In this document: piece by piece, positions 33,168 through 41,682 of the stretch
Position numbering within the stretch: the stretch's first letter is position 1
How the letters are laid out: each line of letters starts with the position of its first letter
Assembly (NCBI GenBank): GCA_036273855.1
Contig: DASUGU010000089.1
Location: 1-64,000 of the forward strand
Source: DATEPR01 sp036273855
GTDB taxonomy: Bacteria > Actinomycetota > Actinomycetes > Mycobacteriales > Pseudonocardiaceae
Length of the DNA stretch: 64,000 bases
Reading direction: 5' to 3'
The notes under the pieces: generated by a model
Told to the model about the DNA's origin: nothing
Database searches by the model: none
Seen by the model: the letters and a program-made list of their open reading frames with translations, nothing else
Translations under genes and position numbers: made by a program

Positions 33168-35351
33168 TCAGGGTAGTGGCCGACCGGCCGCCGTCCCGGA
33201 GTGCGGAACCCGGCGGGTCCTGCGGAGCAGGTCGATGGCCTCGCCCGCGGACACCGGTTCGCCGATCGACGGACCGCTGCCCAGGCGCACGCCGATGCCG
33301 CGCAGCCGCTCGCGGACCACCACGGTGTCCACGCCGTCGGCGACCAGCCGCAGGTCGAGGCGACCGGTCAGGTCGACGAGCTGGCGCAGCCCGTGGTCGA
33401 ACGGCGAGTCGGCGTCGGACTCGGCGAACGCCCGGACCACACCCGGCGCCACCGTCACGCCGTCGACCGGCAGGGTGCGCAGGTCGACCAGCCCGGTGTT
33501 GCCGGCGCCGAAACCGTGCACCACGGCGCTCACGTCGATGGCCCGCAGCGTGTCCAGGTTCTCCAGCGGCTCGCCGTTCTCGTCGACCACCACGCCGGCC
33601 GGCACGCTCAGCCGCAGTTTCGTGGCCGGCGCCTTGGTCTCGGCGAGCAGCTCCCGGATGATCTGCACCAGGTCCTGCTCGCGGGCCATCCGGGCGGTGA
33701 GGTTGACGGCGACCGGCGGGGCGGCGTCACCGAACTCGTCCGCCCACTCGGCGACCTGCCGGCACGCCTGCTCGAGCATCCACCGTCCCATGGGGACGAT
33801 GAAGCCGGTTTCCTCCGCCATGTCCAGGAAATCACCGGGGTGCAGCAGGCCGCGGCGCGGGTGGTTCCAGTGCAGCAGCGCGCGCAGGCCGGCGAGCGCT
33901 CCGTCGGCCAGGTGGTGCACCGGTTGGTAGGAGACCTGGAACTGACCGGTTTCCAGCGCGCCGGGGATCGCCGCGCCCAACTGGAACTGCGCCCGGTACT
34001 CGGCGTCCAGGTCGGCGTCGAACAGTTCCCACTGCGCCTTGCCGTTCAGCTTGGCGCGGTGCACGGTGATCTCGGCGGCCCTGATGAGTTCGGCCGACGT
34101 CAGGCCGGTGGCCTCGCGTTCCACGATGCCGACGCTGGCGCTGACCGCGACGCCGGTGTCCTCGTCGGAGTAGGTCGGCTCGGCCAGTTCCTCCATCGCG
34201 GCGGCGATCCGCTCGCTGATGCCGAACCGGTCGGTGGTGCCGGACAGCAGTACGGCGAAGCCGTCACCGCCGATCCTGGCCACCATCGTGGACGGCTCGG
34301 GGAACACGGAGCGCAGCACCCCGGCGACCCGCTTGAGCACCTGGTCGCCGGTGGCGTGGTCCACGCCGTCGTTGATGATCTTGAAGCCGTCCAGGTCCAC
34401 GTAGCACAGGGCGACGTGCTCGTCCGGTTCGGCCTGCTGCAGTGCACTGTCCAGTTGGGACATGAACGCCGTGCGGTTGGGCAGGCCGGTGAGCTGGTCC
34501 TCCAGCATCATCGACATCTGGTGCTCGCGCAGCAGGTGGAGGTCGGAGATGTTCTCCACCACGGCGACCGCGTACTCCGGTTCCTCGGCGACGTCGCGCA
34601 CCAGCGACAGCGACAGCCGGGTCCACACCGGTTCGCCGTCCTTGCCGACGAAACTCACGTCACCGACGAACTTGTCGTGCTCGCCGCGCGCCACGTGGCC
34701 GAACGCGGACAGCACCTGGTGCGTGTACGGCGGACTGATCTTCACCGACAGCGGCTGGCCGAGCAGTTCGTCCTCGGAGTGGCCGAGAATCTCGCACAAC
34801 GCCGGGTTGACCATCTGGAACGTGCCGTCCAGGTCGGTGATCGCGATGCCGGCGGCGGTGGAGTGGAACACGGCCTGCCAGCGGGCCTCGGTGGCGCGGC
34901 GGGCCTGTTCGGCGACGTCCCTGGCGCGGAACACCGCCTTCTTGATCATTTCCTGCTCGTTGAACAACCGGTCCCGCAGCGCGGAGACGTAGCCGGCGGA
35001 CAGTGCACCGGTCAGCCGGATGACCTTGTCCTGCCACGTCCGGTCGTACGGGATGCCGGCCGCGGTCAGCAGTTCGCCGCCCAGCAGCCGGATCGTGCCG
35101 TCCAGCGCGGTGTCGCCGGTGAGGTTGATGCTGACCAGGGCGGCCCCGGACTCGACCGCGGGCTGTGGATCGAATGGTTCGGCGCGCAGCACGTCGACGA
35201 GCGCGTCGGTGATGTCCAGCAGGAACGCCTCGATGTCCGACCGGGACAGGGCGACGTGGCTGCTGGACAGCGCGACGCCGGCCCAGCGCCGGGCCAGGTC
35301 GATTTTGCTGTGTTCCGCCGACTGCGCCGGGCCCTCTGGCACGTCAGTCAC
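33168..35351 (-). CDS. PAS - GGDEF - EAL protein with degenerate catalytic motifs
   Basis: A 727-residue cytoplasmic protein. After an N-terminal helical region come a PAS domain (about residues 160-280: AVFHSTAAGIAITDLDGTFQ, NPALCEILGHSEDELLG), a GGDEF domain (about 295-460) whose signature reads IGGDGFAVLL, and an EAL domain (about 475-720). In the EAL domain the EAL motif reads RALLHW, the DDFG loop is HGFGAGNTG, and the usual ExE site is LRLSVPAG. Both enzymatic cores therefore look inactive, while the PAS module could still sense a ligand. GTG 35351 is chosen (VTDVPEGPAQ), and the frame continues upstream without support. MarR follows it by four bases. Confidence 0.88.
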   Translation of the reverse strand: MTDVPEGPAQSAEHSKIDLARRWAGVALSSSHVALSRSDIEAFLLDITDALVDVLRAEPFDPQPAVESGAALVSINLTGDTALDGTIRLLGGELLTAAGIPYDRTWQDKVIRLTGALSAGYVSALRDRLFNEQEMIKKAVFRARDVAEQARRATEARWQAVFHSTAAGIAITDLDGTFQMVNPALCEILGHSEDELLGQPLSVKISPPYTHQVLSAFGHVARGEHDKFVGDVSFVGKDGEPVWTRLSLSLVRDVAEEPEYAVAVVENISDLHLLREHQMSMMLEDQLTGLPNRTAFMSQLDSALQQAEPDEHVALCYVDLDGFKIINDGVDHATGDQVLKRVAGVLRSVFPEPSTMVARIGGDGFAVLLSGTTDRFGISERIAAAMEELAEPTYSDEDTGVAVSASVGIVEREATGLTSAELIRAAEITVHRAKLNGKAQWELFDADLDAEYRAQFQLGAAIPGALETGQFQVSYQPVHHLADGALAGLRALLHWNHPRRGLLHPGDFLDMAEETGFIVPMGRWMLEQACRQVAEWADEFGDAAPPVAVNLTARMAREQDLVQIIRELLAETKAPATKLRLSVPAGVVVDENGEPLENLDTLRAIDVSAVVHGFGAGNTGLVDLRTLPVDGVTVAPGVVRAFAESDADSPFDHGLRQLVDLTGRLDLRLVADGVDTVVVRERLRGIGVRLGSGPSIGEPVSAGEAIDLLRRTRRVPHSGTAAGRPLP

Positions 35352-35757
35352 TCCGACCCGCTTGCCCGCCCGGCAGGACCATTGCCTGCGGGGACAGGGC
35401 CACGAACGGGTGCGTCGGGAGAATGTGGGAACGGCGGCATTGCCGCCTGTCCTGGCGGTTCTGTCGCGTGACGCCACTGCCGGCTGGTGCCCAGCTCGGG
35501 CGGTCCCGCACCACGGTCGCCTCCGGGGTTGACTGGATGTGCCGAGTGTAGGGATCAACCTACTGCCAGCATATCCGGTCCGGAAAATGCGGGAGTGAAG
35601 TCGGTGCACTTTACTCCGTACGAGTGATGATTTCCGCCCTGTCGACCGGCGATTCCCCGCCGGTCGACCGACACGAACCACGCGCTCGGGTGATCTGTCG
35701 CTTCCGGGCCTACCCTGGTCACCGGTGACGGCCACGGGCGCGGAGGGAGGCGGGTCG
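35352..35757. other. 406-bp divergent intergenic region with a strong hairpin
   Basis: It separates the minus-strand PAS-GGDEF-EAL gene from the plus-strand gene at 35758. No open frame with family resemblance is seen. The middle has a TTGACT-containing stretch (about 35527-35545) that may hold a promoter. The most ordered element is the perfect inverted repeat at 35641-35668. Confidence 0.6.
35641..35668. repeat. Perfect 11-bp inverted repeat
   Basis: GTCGACCGGCG (35641-35651) and CGCCGGTCGAC (35658-35668) surround the loop ATTCCC. It lies about 90 bp before ATG 35758 and about 290 bp before the divergent start, so it is an operator or leader structure rather than a terminator of a flanking gene. 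Confidence 0.7.
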
Positions 35758-35961
35758 ATGCGGCACACGGCCGAGTACGTCGGCGGGCCGCTGGACGGCA
35801 GGCGCGAGCCGCTGCCGCCCGCCAAGTCGTTCGTCGGCAACATCGTGACGCACGTGTTCCTGCACGGCGGACCCAAGATCGAGACCCGCTACCGGCTGGA
35901 CCGCACCGAGGACGGCGAGTGGATCTACCGCCTCGTCGGCGACCCCGAGTGCCCCGAGTGA
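35758..35961 (+). CDS. Small conserved protein of unknown function, 67 residues
   Basis: ATG 35758 is set by an excellent ribosome binding site, GGAGGGAGG at 35742-35750. The opening MRHTAEYVGGPLDGRREPL is a pattern I have seen in short hypothetical proteins of actinobacteria. The rest (IVTHVFLHGGPKIETRYRLD, EWIYRLVGDPECPE) suggests a small beta-sheet protein. No signal peptide. Function unknown. It runs in the same direction as the S53 gene 134 bp downstream. Confidence 0.75.
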   Translation: MRHTAEYVGGPLDGRREPLPPAKSFVGNIVTHVFLHGGPKIETRYRLDRTEDGEWIYRLVGDPECPE

Positions 35962-36002
35962 CCGCGGTACCCGCCGGTAACAACTGTCATCTGTGAACAC
36001 GA

Positions 36003-36032
36003 CCGGGGCCTGACGGCCGTTGCCCGCCCCGG
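36003..36032 (+). terminator. Possible terminator hairpin after the small protein gene
   Basis: CCGGGGC (36003-36009) pairs with GCCCCGG (36026-36032) about 40 bp after the stop at 35961. No T-tract. It could also lie in the leader of the downstream protease gene. Confidence 0.35.
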
Positions 36033-36094
36033 ACAGTGCCGTTGGGCTACGTGAGCAACCAGTTGCTGCCCGTGTCCGAACGGAGGGTCCCCAC

Positions 36095-37372
36095 ATGCGG
36101 CGTGCACTGTTCCGTCAACGCCCCGTCCGACGATGGGGTGGTTCCCTGCTCGTCCTGGCCGCCTCGGTGGCCACCGCGCTGTCGGTGGCGGCGGCACCCG
36201 CTCAGGCGGTCGCCGTCACGCCCGCGGCGCCACTGCCCGGCCTGGTGATGAACTTCGGCTGCGCCACCGGCTCGGTCCACTGCCTCGGCGAGATGCGGGC
36301 CAAGCGGTCCAGCCGCGGCCTGCTGGCGCCGATGCTGATGGCCGGCCCGACCGGTCTCGGCCCGGCCGACCTCCAGTCCGCGTACAAGGTCGCCGGCAAG
36401 ACCTCGGGTGGCCGGACCGTCGCCATCGTGGACGCGTTCGACGACCCGAACGCCGAGGCCGACCTCGCGCACTACCGCAGCCAGTTCGGGCTGCCGGCGT
36501 GCACCACCGCCAACGGCTGCTTCCACAAGGTGAACGGCAACGGGCAGGCCAGTCCGCTACCCAGCGCCGACGCCGGGTGGGCCGAGGAGGAGAGCCTGGA
36601 CGTCGACATGGTGTCGTCGATGTGCCCGGACTGCCACATCACGCTGGTCGAGGCGGCTGGCGCGGACGAGACCTCGCTGGACACCGCGGAGGACTCCGCG
36701 GCCGCGTCCGGCGCGGTGGCCATCTCCAACAGCTGGGGCGGCGCCGAGGACAGCACCATCACCACCGACGACGCCCACTTCAAGCACCCGGGCGTCGCCA
36801 TCACCGCCAGCTCCGGTGACTCCGGCTTCGGCGTCATCTGGCCGGCGTCCTCGCCGCTGGTCACCGCGGTCGGCGGCACCTCGCTGACCAAGGCCGGTAA
36901 CACCCGCGGCTGGACCGAGACGGCCTGGTCGGGTGCCGGGTCGGGCTGCTCGGCGTTCGAGAGCAAGCCGGCCTGGCAGCACGACACCGGCTGCGCCAAG
37001 CGGACCGTCGCCGACGTGTCCGCGGTCGCCGACCCGAACACCGGTGTCGCCGTCTACGACACCTACAACACCTGCGGCTCCAGCTCGCTGTGCGACGTGC
37101 TCATCGAGCTGGGCCTGGTGACCGGTGCCGACGGGTGGGTGCAGGTCGGCGGCACGTCGGCCGCGTCGCCGATCATCGCGTCGGTGTACGCGCTGGCCGG
37201 GAACACCGCGACCATCACCGCGGGCTCCTTCCCGTACAGCCACTCCGGATCGCTGTTCGACGTCACGTCAGGCTCGAACGGGAGCTGCGGCGGGACGTAC
37301 CTGTGCACGGCCGGCACCGGCTACGACGGCCCGACCGGCCTGGGTACACCGAACGGGACCGGAGCCTTCTGA
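36095..37372 (+). CDS. Secreted S53-family serine-carboxyl peptidase
   Basis: A 425-residue protein, ATG 36095 behind CGGAGGG. Residues 1-38 are a signal peptide (RRWGGSLLVLAASVATALSV, cleavage near AQA-VA). S53 residues are Glu165 and Asp169 in AEEESLDVDM, Asp242 in ASSGDSGFG and Ser355 in GGTSAASP. Eleven cysteines suggest disulfides. As in the other S53 gene of this window, the long activation propeptide is missing: catalytic-type sequence starts near residue 85. The calcium site is less clear (LFDVTSGSNGSC, then GPTGLGTPNG). It converges with a TetR gene across a strong hairpin. Confidence 0.9.
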   Translation: MRRALFRQRPVRRWGGSLLVLAASVATALSVAAAPAQAVAVTPAAPLPGLVMNFGCATGSVHCLGEMRAKRSSRGLLAPMLMAGPTGLGPADLQSAYKVAGKTSGGRTVAIVDAFDDPNAEADLAHYRSQFGLPACTTANGCFHKVNGNGQASPLPSADAGWAEEESLDVDMVSSMCPDCHITLVEAAGADETSLDTAEDSAAASGAVAISNSWGGAEDSTITTDDAHFKHPGVAITASSGDSGFGVIWPASSPLVTAVGGTSLTKAGNTRGWTETAWSGAGSGCSAFESKPAWQHDTGCAKRTVADVSAVADPNTGVAVYDTYNTCGSSSLCDVLIELGLVTGADGWVQVGGTSAASPIIASVYALAGNTATITAGSFPYSHSGSLFDVTSGSNGSCGGTYLCTAGTGYDGPTGLGTPNGTGAF

Positions 37373-37392
37373 CCAGATTGGGCGGCAGATAG

Positions 37393-37429
37393 CCACGGCG
37401 CCGACCGGCTCAGCCGGCCGGCGCCGTGG
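37393..37429. terminator. Bidirectional terminator hairpin between S53 and TetR genes
   Basis: CCACGGCGCC (37393-37402) and GGCGCCGTGG (37420-37429) form a perfect 10-bp stem, with a further CGGC/GCCG inner helix. It sits 20 bp after the protease stop and 6 bp before the TetR stop, between convergent genes. Confidence 0.75.
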
Positions 37430-37434
37430 TGCGT

Positions 37435-38022
37435 TCAGCGACGGAGGCCGCCGAACGCGACCGCGACGACGGCTTCGGCCAGTTCCCGCTGGTCGACGCC
37501 CCGGTCCGGGCGGTACCACTCGGTGATCGAGTTGACCATGCCGAACAGCAGGCGGGCGGTGAGCGCGGCGTCCACGTCCGGGCGCAGGCCGCCCTCGGCC
37601 ACGGCCTGGCGGACCAGGTCGGCCACGGTCTGGTCGAACTCGCGGCGCCGGCGCAGTGCCGCCCGTTCCACCTCGGTGTTCCCGCGCACCCGCAGCAGCA
37701 GGGTGACGAACGGCAGTTCCGCGACCAGGACCTCCACGCTGCGTCGGACCAGCTGCTCCAGGCGTTCGGTCGCGGTGCCCTCGGTGAGCTCCGCGGCCGC
37801 CGCGGCCAGGCCGTCCAGTGCGCGGTTGACGGCCAGGCCCAACAACTCCGCCTTGCCGCTGACGTGGTGGTAGATGGCCGACTTGGTGATGCCCAGGCGC
37901 GCGGCCAGGTCCTCCATGCTGGTGCCGTCGTAGCCGCGCTCGTTGAACACGGTGACGGCGACCCGCAGCAGCGTCTCCCGGTCGTATCCGGGCCGACCCC
38001 GTCGCGTCTCCTGACCGAACAT
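37435..38022 (-). CDS. TetR-family transcriptional repressor
   Basis: A 195-residue regulator. The helix-turn-helix is at residues about 14-60: RETLLRVAVTVFNERGYDGT then SMEDLAARLGITKSAIYHHV. The C-terminal ligand domain includes FVTLLLRVRGNTEVERAALR and LLFGMVNSITEWYRPD, similar to regulators of acyl-CoA or aromatic catabolism. ATG 38022 lies inside a perfect palindrome (38011-38030), so the protein very likely represses its own gene and perhaps the divergent cation-efflux gene. Confidence 0.93.
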   Translation of the reverse strand: MFGQETRRGRPGYDRETLLRVAVTVFNERGYDGTSMEDLAARLGITKSAIYHHVSGKAELLGLAVNRALDGLAAAAAELTEGTATERLEQLVRRSVEVLVAELPFVTLLLRVRGNTEVERAALRRRREFDQTVADLVRQAVAEGGLRPDVDAALTARLLFGMVNSITEWYRPDRGVDQRELAEAVVAVAFGGLRR

Positions 38023-38030
38023 TCGGTCAG
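38011..38030. promoter_or_regulatory. TetR operator: perfect 9-bp inverted repeat over the start codon
   Basis: CTGACCGAA and TTCGGTCAG flank a CA spacer. The ACCGAAC-TTCGGT core is like operators of PaaR-type TetR proteins. It covers the ATG of the TetR gene and lies 48 bp before the divergent CDF start, ideal for autoregulation. Confidence 0.85.
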
Positions 38031-38077
38031 TATCGCACCGGACCGGCCGGCCCGGTACTGGCCGTAGGGTGGGCCGC

Positions 38078-39061
38078 ATGGCCGAGTTGGAGGGATCGGA
38101 CAGCAACGAGAGCCTGGGGACCGTGCTGCTCGCGGCCGGGGTCAACCTGGCCATCGCGGCCGCCAAGGCGGTGGGCGGGATCGTGTCCGGCTCGTCGGCC
38201 ATGCTGTCCGAGGCGGCGCACTCCGTCGCCGACACGGTGACCGAGGTCCTGCTGCTGACCGCCCTGCGGCGCAGCGAGCGACCACCGGACGCCCGCCACC
38301 CGCTGGGCTACGGGCCGGAACGCTACTTCTGGGCGTTCCTCGCGTCGGTGGCCACGTTCATCGGCGGCGCGGTGTTCGCCGTGTACGACGGCATCCACAC
38401 CATCCTGGCCGGCGAGGACCTGGGTAGCCCGCTGGTGTCCTACATCGTGCTCGCCGTCGCGTTCGTGCTGGAGGGCACGTCACTGGCACGTGGCCTGCGG
38501 CAGACGACCAAGGAGGCACGGCGCTGGCGGACCCCGCTGCGCACCTACATCCGGCACATGCCGGACACCACCGTGAAGGCGGTCGTGTTCGAGGACACCG
38601 CGGCCATCGTCGGCATCGTGATCGCGGCGGGCGGCCTGATCGGCAGTCAGCTCACCGGGTCCCCCTACTTCGACGGTGTCGCCTCCATCCTGATCGGGCT
38701 CACCCTGGCGTTCGTCGCGTTCACCCTGGGCCGGGACAACATGTCGCTGCTCATCGGCCGCTCGGTGCCCGATCGGGTGCTGCGGCTGATCCGTGCCGAG
38801 ATCGAGTCACCGGAGGTGGTGACGGGTGTCGGCGACCTGGCCGCGATCCTGTTGGGCCCCAACGACGTCCTGGTCGCGGCCAAGGTTGACTTCGTCGACA
38901 GCGCGTCGGCGGTGGAGGTCGAGGCCGCCTGCGAGGACGTGGAGCAGCGCCTGGGCACCCGCTTCCCCGCCATCCGGCAGGTGTTCCTCGACCCCACGGC
39001 CAATCTCCGGGTGACCACCCGAGACGGCACCATGGCACCGTCCAAGGTGGACGATCAGTAG
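38078..39061 (+). CDS. Cation diffusion facilitator (CDF) family efflux protein
   Basis: A 327-residue membrane protein. Five or six membrane segments are visible, starting with VLLAAGVNLAIAAAKAVGGI. SEAAHSVADTVTEVLLL matches the metal-site helix of CDF proteins (H and D for zinc or similar ions), and a second such helix with DTAAIVGIVIAAGGLIGSQL carries another acidic site. The cytoplasmic C-terminal domain ends in FPAIRQVFLDPT. ATG 38078 is chosen (MAELEGSDSN). GTG 38069 is possible. The metal is not predictable. The end overlaps the convergent GH3 gene by 7 bp. Confidence 0.92.
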   Translation: MAELEGSDSNESLGTVLLAAGVNLAIAAAKAVGGIVSGSSAMLSEAAHSVADTVTEVLLLTALRRSERPPDARHPLGYGPERYFWAFLASVATFIGGAVFAVYDGIHTILAGEDLGSPLVSYIVLAVAFVLEGTSLARGLRQTTKEARRWRTPLRTYIRHMPDTTVKAVVFEDTAAIVGIVIAAGGLIGSQLTGSPYFDGVASILIGLTLAFVAFTLGRDNMSLLIGRSVPDRVLRLIRAEIESPEVVTGVGDLAAILLGPNDVLVAAKVDFVDSASAVEVEAACEDVEQRLGTRFPAIRQVFLDPTANLRVTTRDGTMAPSKVDDQ

Positions 39062-40974
39062 CCGGACCCGGCACCGTAGGGGAACAGCGTTCCCGTGCCG
39101 TCCGCCGTCGGGATGGTGACGGGCAGGTGCCCAGTCGGCTGCGCGGTGCCGACGATGGCGTTCGTCAGCGCCAGCAGGGACGGCGATTGGTAGTCGTAGG
39201 CGGCGAAATAGTCCGGCGCGGTGGGGAAGTAGGACACGTCGTACGGCCCCTCGACCGAGGCCACCACGACCGGCTTGCCGGTGGCCAGCAGAGCCGCCAC
39301 CAGTTGCTGTTGCGTGGTGTCCGCCCAGGCGTTGCCCGTCGTCACCACCGTGACGTCGTTGGCCTTCGCCGCCGCCACGGCCGCGTCGATCGTGGCCTGG
39401 TCCGGTGAGCCGGTCCACAGCCGTTGCACCGTAGCGCCCGTCGCGGCCAGGTCGTCGGTCAGTGTCTGCGTCGTGCCGACACCCCAGCCGGTGACCAGCA
39501 AATGGCTGCCGGCCGCGACGGGCAGGGCGTGGTCGGTGTCGCGCAGCAACGTGATCGAGCGCCGGGCGATGCCGGCCATGGCGGCCACGTCGGCCGGCGT
39601 GCCGACGGACGCGGTGATCCGGTCGGGTGTGGTGTACGGGTCGGTGAACAGGCCTTCTTCTGCCTTCATGGTGAGGATGCGGGTGACCGACCGGTCGATC
39701 CTGGCCGGCGAGATCGTGCCGGCCCGCACCGCGTCCACCACCGTCTGGATGTCGGCCGGCACGTGCGCCGGCATCAGCAGCTCGTCGTCACCGGCGTTGA
39801 TCGCGTCCAGGATCACCTGGTTCTCCGGGATGCCGGCCAGCGCACCCGCGCTCAGCGAGTCGGTGATGACGACACCGTTGTAGTGCAACTTGTCGCGCAG
39901 CAGCCCGGTGACGATCGGTGTGGACAGGCTGGCCGGCAGGCCGGACGGGTCCAGCGCGGGCGCCACGATGTGCGCCGCCATGATCGACCGCACGCCCGCG
40001 GCGATCGCGGCCCGGAACGGCGGGATGTCCCTGGCCATGATCTGCGCCCTGGTCTCGTGGCTGATCGCCACGCCGTCGTCGGTGTTCACCGTGGTGTCGC
40101 CGAGACCGGGGAAGTGCTTGGCCTGCGCGGCGACGCCGGCCCGCTGGTAGCCGGTCACCTCGGCGGCGGCCGTCGCCGACACGGCGGCCGCGCGGTCGCC
40201 GAACGACCTCGGCCCGTCCGCACTGTTGTGCGGATCGGTGTTCACGTCGACCACGGGCGAGTCGTCGACGTTGACGCCCATCGCGCGCAGTTCGGTGCCG
40301 GACACCGACGCCTGGCGCAGCGCGTCGGCCGGGCGGAACGTCGCGCCGATGGCCATGTTGCCCGGTGACACCGCCGCGGGCGCGCCGATCCGGGTGACGG
40401 TGCCGCCCTCCTGGTCGGTGCTGATCTGCACCGGAACCGGGTTGTCGCCGGACATCGCGACATGCTGCAACCCGTTGGACAGCGCACCGATCTCCTGCGG
40501 ATCGGTGAGGGTGTTGGACCAGGTGAAGTAGATGATCCCGCCCAGGTGATACTGGGCGAGCAGGTCGGCGCCGTTGTTCACGGAGTCGCCGTAGACGGCG
40601 TGGTTGTTCGCGACGTCGGTGGGGTCCTCGGTGGTGGCGCTCGTGCCGTAGACGTAGGACACGAACATCTGCTCGACCTCCTCGGTGAGCGTCATCTTCG
40701 CCAGGACCGCCCGGACCTCGGCGGCGACGTCGGTCCGCGCAGGTACGGCGGACGCGGGCAACCGGGTGCTGTGCTCGCTGATCGACGGGCTGGCCGGGCC
40801 GACCCGGCGGGCCAGGATCTGGCGTGGCGTCACCCAGGAGTCGGCGATCGCCCGTACGCTGACCGAGCACCGCGCGATCTGCGACGCGATCGCGACCGGC
40901 CAACCGGACGTGGCATGCGCGTGGGCGACGGTGCACGTTGCCGGTGTGGAGCAGTGGTTGCGTGCCGCGCTCAC
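39055..40974 (-). CDS. Glycoside hydrolase family 3 protein (beta-N-acetylhexosaminidase-like)
   Basis: A protein of up to 639 residues. The NagZ-type catalytic region reads AQAKHFPGLGDTTVNTDDG, although the middle His of the usual KHFPGHGDT is Leu here. DQEGGTVTRIG is the substrate-binding block, and the nucleophile aspartate lies in VVITDSLSAGAL. A C-terminal alpha/beta domain follows (LLVTGWGVGTTQTLTDDL). It probably acts on beta-N-acetylglucosaminyl groups in cell-wall or chitin fragments. The start is uncertain: GTG 40974 gives an N-terminus with no signal peptide, whereas the recognisable domain starts near residue 95 (VRAVLAKMTLTEEVEQMF). Confidence 0.85.
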   Translation of the reverse strand: MSAARNHCSTPATCTVAHAHATSGWPVAIASQIARCSVSVRAIADSWVTPRQILARRVGPASPSISEHSTRLPASAVPARTDVAAEVRAVLAKMTLTEEVEQMFVSYVYGTSATTEDPTDVANNHAVYGDSVNNGADLLAQYHLGGIIYFTWSNTLTDPQEIGALSNGLQHVAMSGDNPVPVQISTDQEGGTVTRIGAPAAVSPGNMAIGATFRPADALRQASVSGTELRAMGVNVDDSPVVDVNTDPHNSADGPRSFGDRAAAVSATAAAEVTGYQRAGVAAQAKHFPGLGDTTVNTDDGVAISHETRAQIMARDIPPFRAAIAAGVRSIMAAHIVAPALDPSGLPASLSTPIVTGLLRDKLHYNGVVITDSLSAGALAGIPENQVILDAINAGDDELLMPAHVPADIQTVVDAVRAGTISPARIDRSVTRILTMKAEEGLFTDPYTTPDRITASVGTPADVAAMAGIARRSITLLRDTDHALPVAAGSHLLVTGWGVGTTQTLTDDLAATGATVQRLWTGSPDQATIDAAVAAAKANDVTVVTTGNAWADTTQQQLVAALLATGKPVVVASVEGPYDVSYFPTAPDYFAAYDYQSPSLLALTNAIVGTAQPTGHLPVTIPTADGTGTLFPYGAGSGY

Positions 40975-41169
40975 CCAGCCGACATGGTGAACGTCGGTAA
41001 CGCGGCCGGGTTGCGGCCAACCGGGTGTGGCTCGTTTTTGCCCCTGGCGCTACCCGAAAACTACGATTAATCTTCAGCTCAGCTGGCCGGTGTTTGAGGG
41101 ACAGCGCGACACCAGTACCGAGTAATCGCAGTCAGACTTGTCGGGGTAACAGGTCTCCTTGGAGCACCC

Positions 41170-41682
41170 ATGCCACGACCCGACGTGTCGGACTCATCCG
41201 TCGCGCCCAGACCTAACGCACTCGCGTCACTACCTCGCCGACCGGCCCCGGCACGACGGACGGACCGCGCCAATCCGCCGTCGCGGCCGGGGCCGGTCGG
41301 CACCCTGATCGCCGCCGGAGTGATCCAGTCCGGACAGGCCCTCACCTGGGTGCTCGTCGGTCTGCTGATCGGCACCGGGGACAACTCCCCGCGGCACGGG
41401 CAACCCGTCACTGTCGTGCTCGCCATCGCCGCGATTCTCGCGTTCGCCATCGGCTGTTTCGCCCTTGCCATGGCGGCCGGCACGCTGCGCGGCTCGGACG
41501 TGTGCCGCATCGCCAGCGTGCTCTTCCAGATCGCGTCCGCCGGCCTGGTCGTGGGCATCGGCACGTCGGTGGTCCGCCAGGTGGCGGATCCGGCCGCCGC
41601 GGCCGCTTTCGTCGTGCTGCTGGTGTCCTGCGTCGCGGTGGCGATGTTGCTGCTGTGGCCGCGTCAGTCCGTAGTGGACTGA
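41170..41682 (+). CDS. Membrane protein of unknown function, 170 residues
   Basis: ATG 41170 with GGAG at 41161-41164. The first 45 residues are Arg/Pro-rich and likely cytoplasmic. Four hydrophobic segments follow: GTLIAAGVIQSGQALTWVLV, VTVVLAIAAILAFAIGCFAL, IASVLFQIASAGLVVGIGTS and AAAFVVLLVSCVAVAMLLLW. No family recognised. Its stop directly abuts the stop of the convergent SDR gene with no space between. Confidence 0.75.
   Translation: MPRPDVSDSSVAPRPNALASLPRRPAPARRTDRANPPSRPGPVGTLIAAGVIQSGQALTWVLVGLLIGTGDNSPRHGQPVTVVLAIAAILAFAIGCFALAMAAGTLRGSDVCRIASVLFQIASAGLVVGIGTSVVRQVADPAAAAAFVVLLVSCVAVAMLLLWPRQSVVD

Noticed and set aside
38069..38077. Upstream GTG start of the CDF gene
   Set aside because: It would add only MGR, and ATG 38078 begins the usual N-terminus. 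Neither has a strong ribosome binding site, so the call stays tentative.
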